NCBI RefSeq assembly: GCF_004367745.1
Contig: NZ_CP037993.1
Location: forward strand, 4,712,001-4,776,000
Direction of reading: 5' to 3'
Origin: Herbaspirillum huttiense
GTDB taxonomy: Bacteria > Pseudomonadota > Gammaproteobacteria > Burkholderiales > Burkholderiaceae_D
DNA: 64,000 nucleotides
Shown here: positions 34,790 through 47,419 of the stretch, piece by piece
Numbering within the stretch: position 1 is the stretch's first letter
How the letters are laid out: each line of letters opens with the position of its first letter
Program-made: the position numbers and the translations under genes
Notes under the pieces: generated by a model
Databases searched by the model: none
Told to the model about the DNA's origin: nothing
What the model saw: the letters and a program-made list of their open reading frames with translations, nothing else

Positions 34790-35128
34790 TCAGTCCTTGC
34801 GGGCAGCCTTTTCTTCCAGGCCAGAGAGGCCTTCGCGGCGCGCCAGTTCGTTGAGCACATCCTGCGGGCTCAGATCGAACTGCGCCAGCAGGACCATGGA
34901 ATGGAACCACAGGTCGGCGCATTCGTAGAGCACCTTGGACTTGTCGCCCGAGACGCGGGCATCCTTGGCGGCCATCACGGTTTCGGTGGCTTCCTCGCCG
35001 ATCTTCTTGAGGATGGCGTCATCCCCCTTGGAGAACAGCTTGGCGACGTAGGATTTCTCCGGATTGCCACCGTTGGCCAGCTTGCGCGACTCGATGACTT
35101 CGGCCAGTCGCTTCAGGGTTTCACTCAT
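34790..35128 (-). CDS. hisE: HisE, phosphoribosyl-ATP pyrophosphatase
   Basis: 112 residues of the MazG-like HisE fold, with [20 protein letters not shown] and [11 protein letters not shown] holding the metal-binding acidic residues. It removes pyrophosphate from PR-ATP in step 2 of histidine synthesis. HisI is separate here rather than fused. The start overlaps the hisI stop by 4 bp. Confidence 0.96.
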   Translation of the reverse strand: MSETLKRLAEVIESRKLANGGNPEKSYVAKLFSKGDDAILKKIGEEATETVMAAKDARVSGDKSKVLYECADLWFHSMVLLAQFDLSPQDVLNELARREGLSGLEEKAARKD

Positions 35129-35625
35129 GATGGGGTCTTGTCGCTGTCCACGGGCTTGGGGATGGTCTTGCGCACGCGCTTGGGCTTGGCAGCCGGCTCG
35201 GCTGCGGCGGCCACCGGACTACCGCCGGCACCCGGCTGCAGATCCTTCAGCACCGGCTCCACCGTGACCCATTCGCCGCTGTCAGCGCTGCCTTCGAATT
35301 TCTGGAAGAAACAGGAATGACGGCCGGTATGGCAAGCAATGCCGGCCACCTGCTCGACCTTGAGCAGCACCACGTCTTCGTCGCAGTCCAGGCGGATTTC
35401 GTGCACTTTCTGGAAATGACCCGATTCTTCACCTTTGTGCCAGAGCTTCTTGCGCGAGCGGCTCCAGTAGACCGCCTGGCCGATCTCCACGGTGCGCGCC
35501 AGCGCCTCGCGGTTCATCCAGGCGAACATCAGCACATCATTGGATCCGACTTCCTGGGCGATCACCGGCACCAGGCCGACTTCGTCCCATTTGACCTTGT
35601 TGAGCCATTTGGCGCTGATGCTCAT
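35125..35625 (-). CDS. hisI: HisI, phosphoribosyl-AMP cyclohydrolase
   Basis: 166 residues. The core (about 1-125) carries [13 protein letters not shown], the Zn/Mg-binding [15 protein letters not shown] and [11 protein letters not shown] 35-40 residue Ala/Pro/Lys-rich tail makes it longer than most HisI proteins (about 130). It opens the purine ring of PR-AMP, step 3. It overlaps hisF by 4 bp and hisE by 4 bp. Confidence 0.96.
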   Translation of the reverse strand: MSISAKWLNKVKWDEVGLVPVIAQEVGSNDVLMFAWMNREALARTVEIGQAVYWSRSRKKLWHKGEESGHFQKVHEIRLDCDEDVVLLKVEQVAGIACHTGRHSCFFQKFEGSADSGEWVTVEPVLKDLQPGAGGSPVAAAAEPAAKPKRVRKTIPKPVDSDKTPS

Positions 35626-36386
35626 GCCAGCCTCATGGAAATGTTCTGGTCGGCCATGAAGCGCTTGGCTTCCTGCACGGTGTGCTGGCCATAGTGGAAG
35701 ATGCTGGCGGCCAGCACCGCATCGGCCTTGCCCTTGGTGATGCCGTCGGCCAGGTCCTGCAGGCCACCCACGCCGCCCGAAGCAATCACGGGGATGCTGA
35801 CGGCTTCGGACACCGAACGCGTCAGGTCGAGGTCGAAACCGCTCTTGGTGCCGTCACGGTCCATGCTGGTCAGCAGGATCTCGCCCGCGCCCAGCTGCGC
35901 CATCTTGCGCGCCCAGTCGACCGCATCCAGGCCGGTGGCCTTGCGTCCGCCGTGGGTATAGACCTCCCACTTGCCGTCGCCGGCGCGCTTGGCGTCGATG
36001 GCCACCACAATGCATTGGGAGCCGTACTTGTTGGCGGCATCAGCCACCAGCTGCGGATTGGTCACGGCCGAGGTGTTGATGCCGACCTTGTCGGCCCCGG
36101 CGTTGAGCAGGCGGCGCACATCTTCCACCGCGCGCACGCCGCCACCCACCGTCAGGGGGATGAAGACCTGCGAGGCCACGGCTTCGATGATGTCCAGGAT
36201 CAGGTCGCGGCCATCGGAGGACGCGGTGATGTCGAGGAAAGTCAGCTCATCGGCACCCTGCTCGTCGTAGCGGCGCGCGATCTCGACCGGATCGCCGGCA
36301 TCGCGCAGCTCCAGGAAATTGACGCCCTTGACCACGCGACCAGCGGTCACGTCCAGGCAAGGGATGATGCGTTTTGCAAGGGCCAT
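35622..36386 (-). CDS. hisF: HisF, imidazole glycerol phosphate synthase cyclase subunit
   Basis: 254 residues, a TIM barrel opening [20 protein letters not shown]. The two half-barrel phosphate sites show as [20 protein letters not shown] and [12 protein letters not shown]. Catalytic aspartates are expected at LDV near residue 11 and SMDRDG near 130. It works with HisH. It lies 1 bp after hisA and overlaps hisI. Confidence 0.97.
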   Translation of the reverse strand: MALAKRIIPCLDVTAGRVVKGVNFLELRDAGDPVEIARRYDEQGADELTFLDITASSDGRDLILDIIEAVASQVFIPLTVGGGVRAVEDVRRLLNAGADKVGINTSAVTNPQLVADAANKYGSQCIVVAIDAKRAGDGKWEVYTHGGRKATGLDAVDWARKMAQLGAGEILLTSMDRDGTKSGFDLDLTRSVSEAVSIPVIASGGVGGLQDLADGITKGKADAVLAASIFHYGQHTVQEAKRFMADQNISMRLA

Positions 36387-36387
36387 G

Positions 36388-37185
36388 TTATTTGCTGCCG
36401 GAGAGGCGGTTGGCTTCCAGTTCGCGCGTCAGTTCATCCGCACGATCCTGGCCGCTGCGCAGGTCCAGCGTCCCTTCGTAGATGGAACGGCCGCAGATGA
36501 CGGCTTCGATGCCTTCATCCTCGACCCGGCACAGCGCCTCGACGTCGCCCACGTGGTGCACGCCGCCCGAGGCGATGATGGGAATGGTCACGGCCTGCGC
36601 CAGGCGCACCGTGGCCTCGATGTTGACGCCGCCCATCATGCCGTCGCGGCCGATGTCGGTGTAGACGATGGCTTCGCAGCCATAGCCTTCGAACTTCTGC
36701 GCCAGGTCCACCACTTCGTGGCCGGACAGCTTGCTCCAGCCATCGGTGGCAACCTTGCCGTCCTTGGCATCCAGGCCCACGATGATCTGGCCGGGGAAGG
36801 CGCTGCAGGCGTCATGCAGGAAGCCGGGATTCTTCACCGCGGCGGTGCCGATGATGATGTAGGAGAGACCATCGTCCAGGTAGCGTTCGATGGTGTCCAG
36901 GTCGCGGATGCCGCCACCGAGTTGCACCGGGATTTCCTCGACGTCGTTCTCTTCGGCGAAGCTGGCGACCGCCTTGAGGATGGCCTTGACCGCCGCCTCG
37001 TTCTTGGGCTTGCCGGCGAAGGCACCGTTGAGGTCTACCAGGTGCAGGCGGCGCGCGCCCTGCTTGAGCCAGTGCAGGGCCATTTCCGCCGGATCTTCGG
37101 AGAAAACGGTGGCTTGTTCCATATCACCTTGTTTGAGGCGTACGCAATGACCGTCTTTCAGGTCGATGGCGGGTATGAGCAGCAT
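36388..37185 (-). CDS. hisA: HisA, ProFAR isomerase
   Basis: 265 residues, a TIM barrel paralogous to HisF. It starts [20 protein letters not shown] and carries [20 protein letters not shown] and [13 protein letters not shown], with catalytic Asp near residues 8 and 130. It performs the Amadori rearrangement in step 4. The C-terminus is about 15 residues longer than average. It lies between hisH and hisF. Confidence 0.96.
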   Translation of the reverse strand: MLLIPAIDLKDGHCVRLKQGDMEQATVFSEDPAEMALHWLKQGARRLHLVDLNGAFAGKPKNEAAVKAILKAVASFAEENDVEEIPVQLGGGIRDLDTIERYLDDGLSYIIIGTAAVKNPGFLHDACSAFPGQIIVGLDAKDGKVATDGWSKLSGHEVVDLAQKFEGYGCEAIVYTDIGRDGMMGGVNIEATVRLAQAVTIPIIASGGVHHVGDVEALCRVEDEGIEAVICGRSIYEGTLDLRSGQDRADELTRELEANRLSGSK

Positions 37186-37263
37186 GGCTAGGGGATGACT
37201 AGTCAGTAAAAAAGAAGGGTTGGCGACGGTCTGCGGCGAGGTTCTTGCCGGAAAGGCAAAAAA

Positions 37264-37902
37264 TCAAGGTTTCCAGTGTACGAAATTCCGATACAGCTGC
37301 AAACCCGCCGAGGCACTTTTTTCCGGGTGGAACTGGGTTGCAAAAATATTATCGCGGGCCACGGCACAAGCGAAGTCACGGCCATACGGCGTTTGGCCAA
37401 CGATCTGCGACGATTCGGCCGGGACGGCGTAATAGCTGTGGACAAAATAGAAGAAGGCGTTATCGGCAATGCCTGCCCACAGCGGATGGGCGCTGGTCTG
37501 GTGCACATGGTTCCAGCCCATCTGCGGCACCTTGAACAGCGATCCATCGTCCTGGCGCACGCCTTCGAGCTCGAAGCGCACGACCTTGCCGGGCAGCAGG
37601 CCCAGGCCGGGGGTGTCGCCTTCTTCACTCCAGTCGAACAGCATCTGCTCGCCCACGCACACGCCGAACAGCGGCTTGGTGCGGGAAGCTTCAAGGACCG
37701 CATCCTGCACGCCCGATTCGCGCAGGCTGCGCATGCAATCGGGCATGGCACCCTGGCCGGGCAGGACCACACGGTCGGCGGCGCGGATATCGGCGACTTC
37801 GCCGGAGATGCGCACGTCGGCTTCAGGCGCGACATGGCGCAGCGCCTGCGCCACCGAGCGCAGGTTGCCCATGCCGTAATCGACTACAACAATTTTATTC
37901 AT
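37264..37902 (-). CDS. hisH: HisH, glutamine amidotransferase subunit of IGP synthase
   Basis: 212 residues from the ATG at 37902 ([17 protein letters not shown]); a longer upstream frame is rejected. The nucleophile motif [16 protein letters not shown] differs slightly from the common G-I-C-L-G. The His/Glu pair is in [10 protein letters not shown]. It supplies ammonia to HisF. Confidence 0.95.
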   Translation of the reverse strand: MNKIVVVDYGMGNLRSVAQALRHVAPEADVRISGEVADIRAADRVVLPGQGAMPDCMRSLRESGVQDAVLEASRTKPLFGVCVGEQMLFDWSEEGDTPGLGLLPGKVVRFELEGVRQDDGSLFKVPQMGWNHVHQTSAHPLWAGIADNAFFYFVHSYYAVPAESSQIVGQTPYGRDFACAVARDNIFATQFHPEKSASAGLQLYRNFVHWKP

Positions 37903-37963
37903 GGCGACATTGAACGGCGCTCGCGCGCCGGGAAACCCAGATGAGTTAGCGATACCCTGCGTT

Positions 37964-38560
37964 TTACAGGCTGCCCTTGGTGGACGGAATCGTACCCGCA
38001 GCGCGCGGATCAAGTTCGACGGCCATGCGCAGCGCGCGGCCGAAGGCCTTGAACACGGTTTCGGCCTGGTGGTGGGCATTCACGCCACGCAGGTTGTCCA
38101 CGTGCAGGGTCACCTGCGCATGATTGACGAAACCGTGGAAGAACTCGCTGGTCAGGTCCACATCGAAGGAACCGATCATCGAGCGGGTAAAGGGAATGTG
38201 GTATTCCAGGCCGGGACGGCCGGAGAAATCGATCACCACGCGCGACAAGGCTTCGTCCAGCGGCACGTAGGCGTGGCCGTAGCGGCGGATGCCCTTCTTG
38301 TCGCCGATGGCCTTGGCGAAGGCCATGCCCAGGGTGATGCCCACGTCTTCCACCGTATGGTGCGCGTCGATGTGCAGGTCGCCCTTGGCGTGGATGTCCA
38401 GGTCGATCAGGCCGTGGCGGGCGATCTGGTCCAGCATGTGATCCAGGAAGGGCACGCCGGTATCCAGCTTCTGCTGGCCGGTGCCATCCAGGTTGATCGC
38501 AACGCGGATCTGCGTCTCATTGGTATTGCGGACGACTTCGGCGGTTCTCGGTGTAGACAT
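37964..38560 (-). CDS. hisB: HisB, imidazoleglycerol-phosphate dehydratase
   Basis: 198 residues, monofunctional (no phosphatase domain). Metal-binding motifs are [14 protein letters not shown] with [11 protein letters not shown], and the second pair [10 protein letters not shown] with [17 protein letters not shown]. It catalyses step 6 of the pathway. The histidinol-phosphate phosphatase needed after hisC is not in this cluster. Confidence 0.97.
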   Translation of the reverse strand: MSTPRTAEVVRNTNETQIRVAINLDGTGQQKLDTGVPFLDHMLDQIARHGLIDLDIHAKGDLHIDAHHTVEDVGITLGMAFAKAIGDKKGIRRYGHAYVPLDEALSRVVIDFSGRPGLEYHIPFTRSMIGSFDVDLTSEFFHGFVNHAQVTLHVDNLRGVNAHHQAETVFKAFGRALRMAVELDPRAAGTIPSTKGSL

Positions 38561-38632
38561 GGTCGGGGTTGGACGGGGTTCTATCGTTGGTAATGCGTGA
38601 TGCCTGCTTGCCTGCGGTGGACCTTCAAACCT

Positions 38633-39742
38633 TCACTGCTCGCGCAGTGCATCTTTCAAGGCCGTCAGGAAGATGGCGTTTTCTTCATCCGTACTGACGG
38701 TAATGCGCAAACAGTTTTGCAGCAATACGTGCATTCTACCGGCATTTTTGACAAGTACCCTGCGCGCCAGCAAGGCGGCGCAGACTTTATCGGCGTCCGG
38801 GACGCGGATCAGGATGAAATTGGCCGCCGAAGGGAACACCTCCACGCCCTCCAGCGCCGCCAGTTCGGCCGCCAGCACGCTGCGCGCCTCACGCAGCTGC
38901 GCCGCCTGCGCCTCCAGCACCTGCAGGTGTTCCAGCACGAACAGCGCGACGGCTTCGGTGAGCATGTTGACGTTGTAGGGCGGACGCACCTTGTCCAATT
39001 CGCGCAACAGCGCCGGGGCCGCCGACAGGTAGCCCAGGCGGATGCCCGCCAGCCCCAGCTTGGAGACCGTTCGCATCACCACCAGGTTGTTGTGCTGCGG
39101 CAATGCCGGCATCAGCGTCGATGCAGCAAAAGGCTGGTAAGCCTCGTCCACCACCACCAGGCCATAGGGTGCGGCGGCTTCGATGATGCGCAGCACGTCG
39201 GCCATCGGATAGAGCGTGCCGGTCGGATTGTTGGGATAGCCCAGCCAGGTGACGACCGGCTTGTGTTGCTCGATGGCTGCCAGCATCGCGGGCAGGTCCA
39301 GCGTCAGGTCAGCGCGCAGTGGCACGCCCACATAATCCAGCCCGGCCATTTTTGCTGAGACACCATACATGACGAACCCCGGCTCCGGTGCCAGGATGGT
39401 CCGCCCCGGAATGGCACAGGCCACCGAAAGCATGGTGATGAGCTCATCCGAACCATTGCCCAGCAGGACGTCATAGCCCGCAGGCACACCCAGTTGCGCG
39501 CAGATGGCGGTTTTGAGGCGGGTATAGGACGGCACCGGATAGCGGTTCAGTTCCAGTGCGGCCAGCCGCTGCGCCAGTTCCTCACGCAAGGCCGGTGGCA
39601 GCAGGTAGGGATTTTCCATTGCATCGAGCTTGACCATCCCTTCGGCCGAGGGCACGTGATAGGACTGCCAGCCGCGCACCAGCGGGCGGATCACGTTGGC
39701 TACCAGGTCGTCCACGGTCTCAGGCTTGGAGGGATTCATCAT
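38633..39742 (-). CDS. hisC: HisC, histidinol-phosphate aminotransferase
   Basis: 369 residues from the ATG at 39742 (an adjacent ATG at 39739 is equally possible). PLP-dependent fold type [21 protein letters not shown] [12 protein letters not shown], and the Schiff-base lysine in [16 protein letters not shown]. The 5' end overlaps the methyltransferase gene by about 23 bp, so the two are translationally linked. Confidence 0.95.
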   Translation of the reverse strand: MMNPSKPETVDDLVANVIRPLVRGWQSYHVPSAEGMVKLDAMENPYLLPPALREELAQRLAALELNRYPVPSYTRLKTAICAQLGVPAGYDVLLGNGSDELITMLSVACAIPGRTILAPEPGFVMYGVSAKMAGLDYVGVPLRADLTLDLPAMLAAIEQHKPVVTWLGYPNNPTGTLYPMADVLRIIEAAAPYGLVVVDEAYQPFAASTLMPALPQHNNLVVMRTVSKLGLAGIRLGYLSAAPALLRELDKVRPPYNVNMLTEAVALFVLEHLQVLEAQAAQLREARSVLAAELAALEGVEVFPSAANFILIRVPDADKVCAALLARRVLVKNAGRMHVLLQNCLRITVSTDEENAIFLTALKDALREQ

Positions 39743-40553
39743 CTTGGCTCGCAGGCGCCGGCGCATCGAGCGCGTCCAGACGCTGGCGGATCAGTTCGCA
39801 ATAATCGGGATTGAGTTCAAAGCCGGTGAAGTGGCGCCCGCAACGGCGCGCAGCCACGGCGGTCGTGCCGCTGCCCATGAAGGGATCGAGCACCACGCCG
39901 CCCGGCGGACAGGAGGCCTTGACCATGCGCTCCACCACTTCCAGCGGTTTTTGCGTGGGATGGTCGGCGCGCTCTTTATGTTCACGATGCAGGCGCGACA
40001 CACTCCATACATCCTTGGGGTTGTAGCCCATTTCCAGCCACTTGGCCCCGACGAAGATGGAGCGTGAACGTGCCTTCTTGGTCTGGGCATCGTAGGGGAT
40101 GCGGATGGCATCGAGGTCGAAGAAATAATCCTTGGCCCGCGCGAAGAAACCGATGGTGTCATGCACCGAGGAATAGCGCCGGGTGCTGCCGCCCATGGAG
40201 GGCACGCGGCGATCCCAGATGATCTCGTTGACCATAATCATGCGCTGCTTGAGCATCACGAAGATTTCCGGTGAATTGCGCCAGGTCAGGAAGATGTAGA
40301 GACTGCCATTGGGCTTCAACTTGGGCAGCGCGGCATCGATCCACTGCTCGGTCCACGACAGATAAGCGGCCGTATCGAGCTTGTCGGAATCGTTGCCGTA
40401 ATCCTTGCCCAGCCCATAGGGCGGATCGGCGATCATCAGGTCGACGCTGCCATCGGGAATGCGCGCCAGGCCAGCGGTGGCCGAGAGCGCATCCTCGCAG
40501 AATACGCGGTCCAGCCAGCCGGCACCTGCGAGGGAGTCGGTGGCGGAGGTCAT
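39720..40553 (-). CDS. Beta-class DNA adenine/cytosine-N4 methyltransferase
   Basis: 277 residues from the ATG at 40553, preceded by CAGGAAG and lying 5 bp after hisD. Catalytic motif [12 protein letters not shown] comes first (near residue 45), and the AdoMet motif [13 protein letters not shown] comes late (near 230). That permuted order defines the beta class of N6-adenine or N4-cytosine methyltransferases. [15 protein letters not shown] is typical of YhdJ/CcrM-like enzymes. No restriction endonuclease gene is adjacent, so it is an orphan enzyme. Its location inside the his operon, overlapping hisC, suggests co-expression with histidine genes. Confidence 0.9.
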   Translation of the reverse strand: MTSATDSLAGAGWLDRVFCEDALSATAGLARIPDGSVDLMIADPPYGLGKDYGNDSDKLDTAAYLSWTEQWIDAALPKLKPNGSLYIFLTWRNSPEIFVMLKQRMIMVNEIIWDRRVPSMGGSTRRYSSVHDTIGFFARAKDYFFDLDAIRIPYDAQTKKARSRSIFVGAKWLEMGYNPKDVWSVSRLHREHKERADHPTQKPLEVVERMVKASCPPGGVVLDPFMGSGTTAVAARRCGRHFTGFELNPDYCELIRQRLDALDAPAPASQDDESLQA

Positions 40554-40557
40554 CCTG

Positions 40558-41874
40558 TCACTTCCTGAGCCGCAGTTCGGCCGAGCGGGCGTGCGCCTGC
40601 AAGCCTTCACCGTAAGCCAGTTCGGCGGCGATCTTGCCCAGCGTCTGCGCGCCCTCTTCCGAGACGCGAATGATGCTCGAACGCTTCTGGAAGTCATACA
40701 CGCCCAGTGGCGAGGAGAAGCGTGCCGTGCGCGACGTCGGCAGCACGTGGTTGGGACCGGCGCAGTAGTCGCCCAGCGATTCGGAGGAGAAGCGTCCCAG
40801 GAACATGGCACCGGCGTGACGGATCTGGTCCGCCCACTGCTGCGGCTCCTGGGCGGAAATCTCCAGGTGCTCGGCGGCGATCATGTTGGCGATCTCGCAG
40901 GCTTCTTCCATGTCGCGCACCTTGACCAGGGCGCCACGGTCGGTGAGCGACGTACGGATCACGTCCTTGCGCGGCATGTGTTCCAGCAGGCGGTTGATCG
41001 AAGCTTCCACCTTGGCGATGTAGTCCGCATCCGGGCACAGCAGAATGGATTGCGCCAGCTCGTCGTGCTCGGCTTGCGAGAACAGGTCCATGGCGATCCA
41101 GTCGGGATCGGTCGCGCCATCGCAGATCACCAGGATCTCCGAAGGACCGGCGATCATGTCGATGCCCACCACGCCGAACACGCGGCGCTTGGCGGCGGCC
41201 ACATAGGCATTGCCGGGACCAACGATCTTGTCCACCTGCGGGATGGTGGCGGTGCCATAGGCCAGCGCGCCCACGGCTTGCGCACCACCGATGGTGAAGA
41301 CACGGTCCACGCCGGCAATGGCGGCTGCGGCCAGCACCAGTTCATTCTTCACGCCATCCGGGGTCGGCACGACCATGATGACTTCCTGCACGCCAGCCAC
41401 CTTGGCCGGAATCGCATTCATCAATACCGACGAAGGATAGGCGGCCTTGCCGCCCGGCACGTAGATGCCCACGCGATCCAGCGGCGTGACCTTCTGGCCC
41501 AGCTCGGTGCCATCGGCTTCGCGATACAGGAAACCATCCGATCCGCATTCCTTCTTCTGGCGCTCGTGATAAGCGCGCACGCGGTCGGCGGCGGTCTGCA
41601 GCGCATGGCGGCGCGCCTCGGGCAGGCCGGCCAGTGCGGCTTGCAGCGCATCCTTGCCGATTTCCAGCCCGGCCACGGAAGCGGCCTGCAGGCGGTCGAA
41701 GCGCTGGGTGTATTCCAGTACGGCGACATCGCCGCGCGCCTTCACATCGGCCAGGATGGTCGCTGCGGCGCGGTCGATGGCCTCGTCTTCGCTGGCTTCG
41801 AAGGCCAGCACGGCCGACAGCTTGTCACGGAAGCCGGCTTCGGCGGAATCGAGTTTTCGGATGGCAATGCTCAT
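40558..41874 (-). CDS. hisD: HisD, histidinol dehydrogenase
   Basis: 438 residues. Landmarks are [37 protein letters not shown] and [12 protein letters not shown]. The Zn-site and catalytic His/Glu region is in EHLEIS and GPNHVLPT. It performs the last two oxidation steps to histidine. It lies 39 bp after hisG. Confidence 0.97.
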   Translation of the reverse strand: MSIAIRKLDSAEAGFRDKLSAVLAFEASEDEAIDRAAATILADVKARGDVAVLEYTQRFDRLQAASVAGLEIGKDALQAALAGLPEARRHALQTAADRVRAYHERQKKECGSDGFLYREADGTELGQKVTPLDRVGIYVPGGKAAYPSSVLMNAIPAKVAGVQEVIMVVPTPDGVKNELVLAAAAIAGVDRVFTIGGAQAVGALAYGTATIPQVDKIVGPGNAYVAAAKRRVFGVVGIDMIAGPSEILVICDGATDPDWIAMDLFSQAEHDELAQSILLCPDADYIAKVEASINRLLEHMPRKDVIRTSLTDRGALVKVRDMEEACEIANMIAAEHLEISAQEPQQWADQIRHAGAMFLGRFSSESLGDYCAGPNHVLPTSRTARFSSPLGVYDFQKRSSIIRVSEEGAQTLGKIAAELAYGEGLQAHARSAELRLRK

Positions 41875-41913
41875 GGTCTCACCTGCTCTGCGAAGATATC
41901 TGGGGTCGTGGGA

Positions 41914-42564
41914 TTACTTGGCCTTGGAAGCCTTCTCGAAGGCATCGAGAATCGGCTGCAGGCGCTCGCGCTTCAACTTCAGCGCGGCCTGGTTCACTAC
42001 CAGGCGCGAGGAGATGTCGATGATGTGCTCGACTTCCACCAGCTTGTTGGCGCGCAGCGTGCCACCGGTGCTGACCAGGTCGACGATGGCGTCCGACAGG
42101 CCCACCAGCGGGCCCAGTTCCATGGAGCCATACAGCTTGATCAGGTCCACGTGCACACCCTTGGCAGCGAAGTGCTCGCGCGCGGTATTGACGTACTTGG
42201 TCACCACGCGCAGGCGCGCGCCCTGGCGCACCGCGCTGGCGTAGTCGAAACCTTCCTGCACCGCCACCGACAGGCGGCATTTGGCGATGTTCAGGTCGAT
42301 GGGCTGGTACAGGCCTTCACCGCCGTGTTCCATCAGCACGTCCTTGCCGGCCACGCCGAAATCGGCCGCGCCGTATTGCACGTAGGTCGGCACGTCCGAG
42401 GCGCGCACGATGATGACGCGCACGTCGGGGTCATTGGTCGGCAGGATCAGCTTGCGCGAGGATTCAGGATCCTCGGCCACGGTAATGCCGGCGGCCTTGA
42501 GCAGCGGCAGGGTCTCTTCGAAGATACGGCCCTTGGACAGCGCCAGCGTCAGTTGTTGGGTCAT
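41914..42564 (-). CDS. hisG: HisG, ATP phosphoribosyltransferase, short form
   Basis: 216 residues, so this is the short HisG that lacks the C-terminal regulatory domain and needs HisZ for activity and feedback control. Motifs are [16 protein letters not shown] and the PRPP site [18 protein letters not shown]. HisZ is not encoded in the window; in betaproteobacteria it is usually elsewhere. It starts the his genes, 30 bp after murA. Confidence 0.96.
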   Translation of the reverse strand: MTQQLTLALSKGRIFEETLPLLKAAGITVAEDPESSRKLILPTNDPDVRVIIVRASDVPTYVQYGAADFGVAGKDVLMEHGGEGLYQPIDLNIAKCRLSVAVQEGFDYASAVRQGARLRVVTKYVNTAREHFAAKGVHVDLIKLYGSMELGPLVGLSDAIVDLVSTGGTLRANKLVEVEHIIDISSRLVVNQAALKLKRERLQPILDAFEKASKAK

Positions 42565-42594
42565 GATGGTGTGCGTTTTCTGGGGTCCGTCAAT

Positions 42595-43854
<1,260 letters not shown>

Positions 43855-44091
43855 TTATTTCTGGAATTCTTCGGGGGTCAGGGTCTTCATCGACAGCGCG
43901 TGGATTTCTTCACGCATGCGGTCGCCCAGGGCGGCATAGACCAGCTGGTGGCGCTGAATCAGGCGCTTGCCGGTGAAAGCTTCGGCGACGATGACGGCGG
44001 TGAAGTGCTGGCCATCGCCCTCCACTTCCAGGTGCTGGCAGTCGAGGCCGGCGGCGATATAGCTTTTGACGAGTTCAGGTGTGGGTAGCAT
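43855..44091 (-). CDS. BolA-family (IbaG-like) protein
   Basis: 78 residues from the ATG at 44091. The fold signature is HLEVEGDGQHFTAVIVAEAF with RLIQRHQLVYAALGDRM, and the HALS near the C-terminus is typical. BolA/IbaG proteins partner monothiol glutaredoxins in iron-sulfur trafficking. Position directly before murA matches ibaG in many proteobacteria. Confidence 0.92.
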   Translation of the reverse strand: MLPTPELVKSYIAAGLDCQHLEVEGDGQHFTAVIVAEAFTGKRLIQRHQLVYAALGDRMREEIHALSMKTLTPEEFQK

Positions 44092-44138
44092 GGTGAGGCT
44101 CTTCACGGGAATGGGGGAGATGGCGGGGCGCGGCGTGC

Positions 44139-44899
44139 TCAATGCGAACCTGCGCGCAGCTTGTAGCCGCTCTTGAGCATGCGTACGGCCAGGGTCGACA
44201 GCGCCACGAAGAACACGGCGACGATACCGAGGCTGGTCATGGGGGGAATGTCGGACTGGCCGAAGAAGCCGTAGCGAAAACCGTCGATCATATAAAAAAA
44301 CGGGTTGAAATGCGATACCGCCTGCCAGAACGGGGGCAGCGAGTGTATCGAATAGAACACGCCGGCCAGGAAGGTCAGCGGCACGATCAGGAAATTCTGG
44401 AACGCCGCCAGCTGGTCGAACTTCTCCGCCCAGATCCCGGCAATCAGGCCCATGGTGCCCAGGATGCCCGCACCCAGCAGGGCGAACACCAGGATCCACA
44501 GGGGGGCGACGAAGTCCAGGTGGCCGAACCAGACGGTGACCACGAACACGCCCGCACCCACCATCAGGCCACGCACCACGGCCGCCAGCACGTAGCCGCC
44601 GAACAATTCCCAGTGGGACAGGGGTGTCAAAAGCACGAACACCAGGTTACCGGTGATCTTGGACTGGATCAGCGAGGAAGAGCTGTTGGCAAAAGCATTC
44701 TGCAGCACGCTCATCATCACCAGGCCCGGCACCAGGAAGCCGGTGTAGTTCACGCCCGGATAGACCTGCACGCGGTCCTGCAGGACGTGGCCGAAGATCA
44801 GCAGGTACAGCAGGGCCGTGACGATGGGCGCAGTGATGGTCTGGGTGGCGACCTTCCAGAAACGCAGGATTTCCTTGTAGAACAGGGTGCGGAAACCGA

Positions 44900-44903
<4 letters not shown>
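44139..44903 (-). CDS. ABC-2 type exporter permease
   Basis: 254 residues with six membrane segments, including FLVPGLVMMSVLQNAFANSS, LTPLSHWELFGGYVLAAVV and a C-terminal LGIVAVFFVALSTLAVRML. This is the YadH-like ABC-2 permease family. The start overlaps the stop of the ATPase gene by 4 bp. The substrate is unknown; placement between mla and murA suggests an envelope-related cargo, which is inference. Confidence 0.93.
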
Positions 44904-45820
<917 letters not shown>

Positions 45821-46145
45821 TGCCTCGCCCGTTCAATACGTTACTTGCCAGAAAGAAATAAGGAGCCAGGAGTTCCACCGGGGAATCCGCTGTCCGCCTC
45901 GCCTCGGCCGCGCCATCCTCCCGACGGGGAAGCATATGACGCAGTCATGTTGTCGTTGCGCTATGAAATAGCCGGAATGTTTTGCCGATGTCACGGGCGG
46001 GAGAATGCCTGGCGGAAACGTGATCCGCTGCCAACGCCGCCAGCGCGCCTGCAAAACCTTCGATTATAGGGGAATTCGATATTCCGGGCCGCCGTAGCAC
46101 GGGCTTCCCGGCACCCGGGAGCCCGGGCCGCGAGGGAAAACGCGA
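45821..46145 (-). promoter_or_regulatory. Spacer between mlaB and the ABC exporter, with a candidate promoter
   Basis: 325 bp without a gene. A leftward TATAAT at 46063-46068 is a candidate -10 for the exporter genes, but no good -35 is present. A hairpin at 46100-46125 (CGGGCTTCC / GGGAGCCCG, one G-U pair) lies 20 bp after mlaB and has no U-run. A short plus-strand frame here is a non-coding shadow. Confidence 0.4.
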
Positions 46146-46439
46146 TCAGTGATGTCGATCGGTAGCGGAGGTCGGCGCGCTTGCGCCTTGCAGCAGCGCG
46201 GTCACGCCGTAGAGATCGGCCAGGCTCTGCAGGTTGGCCGGCAAGGGACCGAAGTCCAGTGCGGCGCCGCGCCCGGCAGCGGCACGCCGCCAAGCCAGCA
46301 GGGTCGCCACGGCCGAGGAATCGACCACGGCCACCTCGCTGACGTCAATGCTGGCCTGGCCGGCGGCGATGGCCGACAGGCCTTCGCGCAGGACGGTGCT
46401 GGCATTGGTGAAGGTCAGCGAGGAGCCGGGCTTGAACAT
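46146..46439 (-). CDS. mlaB: STAS-domain protein, MlaB-like
   Basis: 97 residues forming a minimal STAS domain: a first strand with SSLTFTNASTVL, then IDVSEVAVVDSSAVATLLAW with the conserved D-S-S around the usual phospho-acceptor position. In E. coli MlaB binds the ATPase MlaF and activates the phospholipid transporter. It is the last gene of the mla block, 46 bp after mlaC. Confidence 0.88.
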   Translation of the reverse strand: MFKPGSSLTFTNASTVLREGLSAIAAGQASIDVSEVAVVDSSAVATLLAWRRAAAGRGAALDFGPLPANLQSLADLYGVTALLQGASAPTSATDRHH

Positions 46440-46485
46440 GGTGCGTTCTTTCGGTTCAGGAGATGGGTCGATGAACGGAAACAGC

Positions 46486-47127
46486 TTACTTCTTGCCGTT
46501 GCCGCGTGCGGCCAGCTGCTGGTTCTTGTCGGTCAGCGCCTTGATCAGGCCGTCGATGCCGCCCTTGCTGATCTCGTTGGAGAAGGTGCCGCGATAGGCT
46601 TCCACCAGCCAGGCGCCCAGCACGTTGACGTCATACAGCTTCCAGCCGTCGGGCTTCTTTTCCAGGCGGTAGCTCAGCTGGATCGGCTCACCGCCGCGCG
46701 AGGAGATCACCTGCGAGTTCACTTCCACTTCGGTATCGGTCGGGGCGGCGCGCAGCGGCTTGAATTCGATCTTCTGGTCACGCACCTGCGACAGCGCGCC
46801 GGAGTAGGTGAACACCAGCAGGCTGCGGAACTGGGTAATCAGCTGCTTCTGCTGATCCGGGGTGGCCTGGCGCCAGTAGCGGCCGGCGGCCAGCTGGGTC
46901 ATGCGCTCGAAGTCGACGTAGGGCAGGATCTTCTGTTCCACCAGCTGCATGATGCGGGTGTTGTCGCCGGACTGGATATCCTTGTCATTCTTGGCGGTAT
47001 CCAGCACTTCCGAGCTGATGCGCTTGACCAGCGCATCCGGGGCTTCCTGGGCGGACGCTGCGCCGGAGAAGGACAGCGCGGGAACCGCGAAGGCAGCGAT
47101 AGCGAAAAGTTTGGTAAGCATCTTCAT
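46486..47127 (-). CDS. mlaC: MlaC, periplasmic phospholipid shuttle
   Basis: 213 residues from the ATG at 47127, which gives a proper signal peptide (LTKLFAIAAFAVPALSFSGA, cleavage near ASA-QEA). Tol-tolerance (Ttg2D/MlaC) features include ILPYVDFERMTQLAAGRYWR and YDVNVLGAWLVEAYRGTF. It ferries phospholipid between MlaA and the MlaFEDB complex. The 292-bp spacer to mlaA holds no gene; a perfect 8-bp inverted repeat (TTGCCCTC/GAGGGCAA) lies at 47287-47303. Confidence 0.94.
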   Translation of the reverse strand: MKMLTKLFAIAAFAVPALSFSGAASAQEAPDALVKRISSEVLDTAKNDKDIQSGDNTRIMQLVEQKILPYVDFERMTQLAAGRYWRQATPDQQKQLITQFRSLLVFTYSGALSQVRDQKIEFKPLRAAPTDTEVEVNSQVISSRGGEPIQLSYRLEKKPDGWKLYDVNVLGAWLVEAYRGTFSNEISKGGIDGLIKALTDKNQQLAARGNGKK

Positions 47128-47419
47128 AAGTCGGTTTTCCATTCGAGTCAGCAGAAGGTGCCGGGGCTGCCCGGGCTGCATCGCAATGAGTCGCGATGCG
47201 TGCGCCGACGGCAGCCGGCATGTCCTTCGAAGCCCGCCCGGGAGCGGGGTTCCCGTGCCGTCACAGTTCGGCACGGATGTTACAGATTGCCCTCGGAGGG
47301 CAAAGAAACTGGGCAGACAGTGCAGATTGGGCAATTGGCCCGCATTTCAAGACAAGACTGCGGCACCGCAAGCGAGACCGCGGCCTCCCCGCTGGTCAGC
47401 AGGGCAAGGCCGGCGGCCA

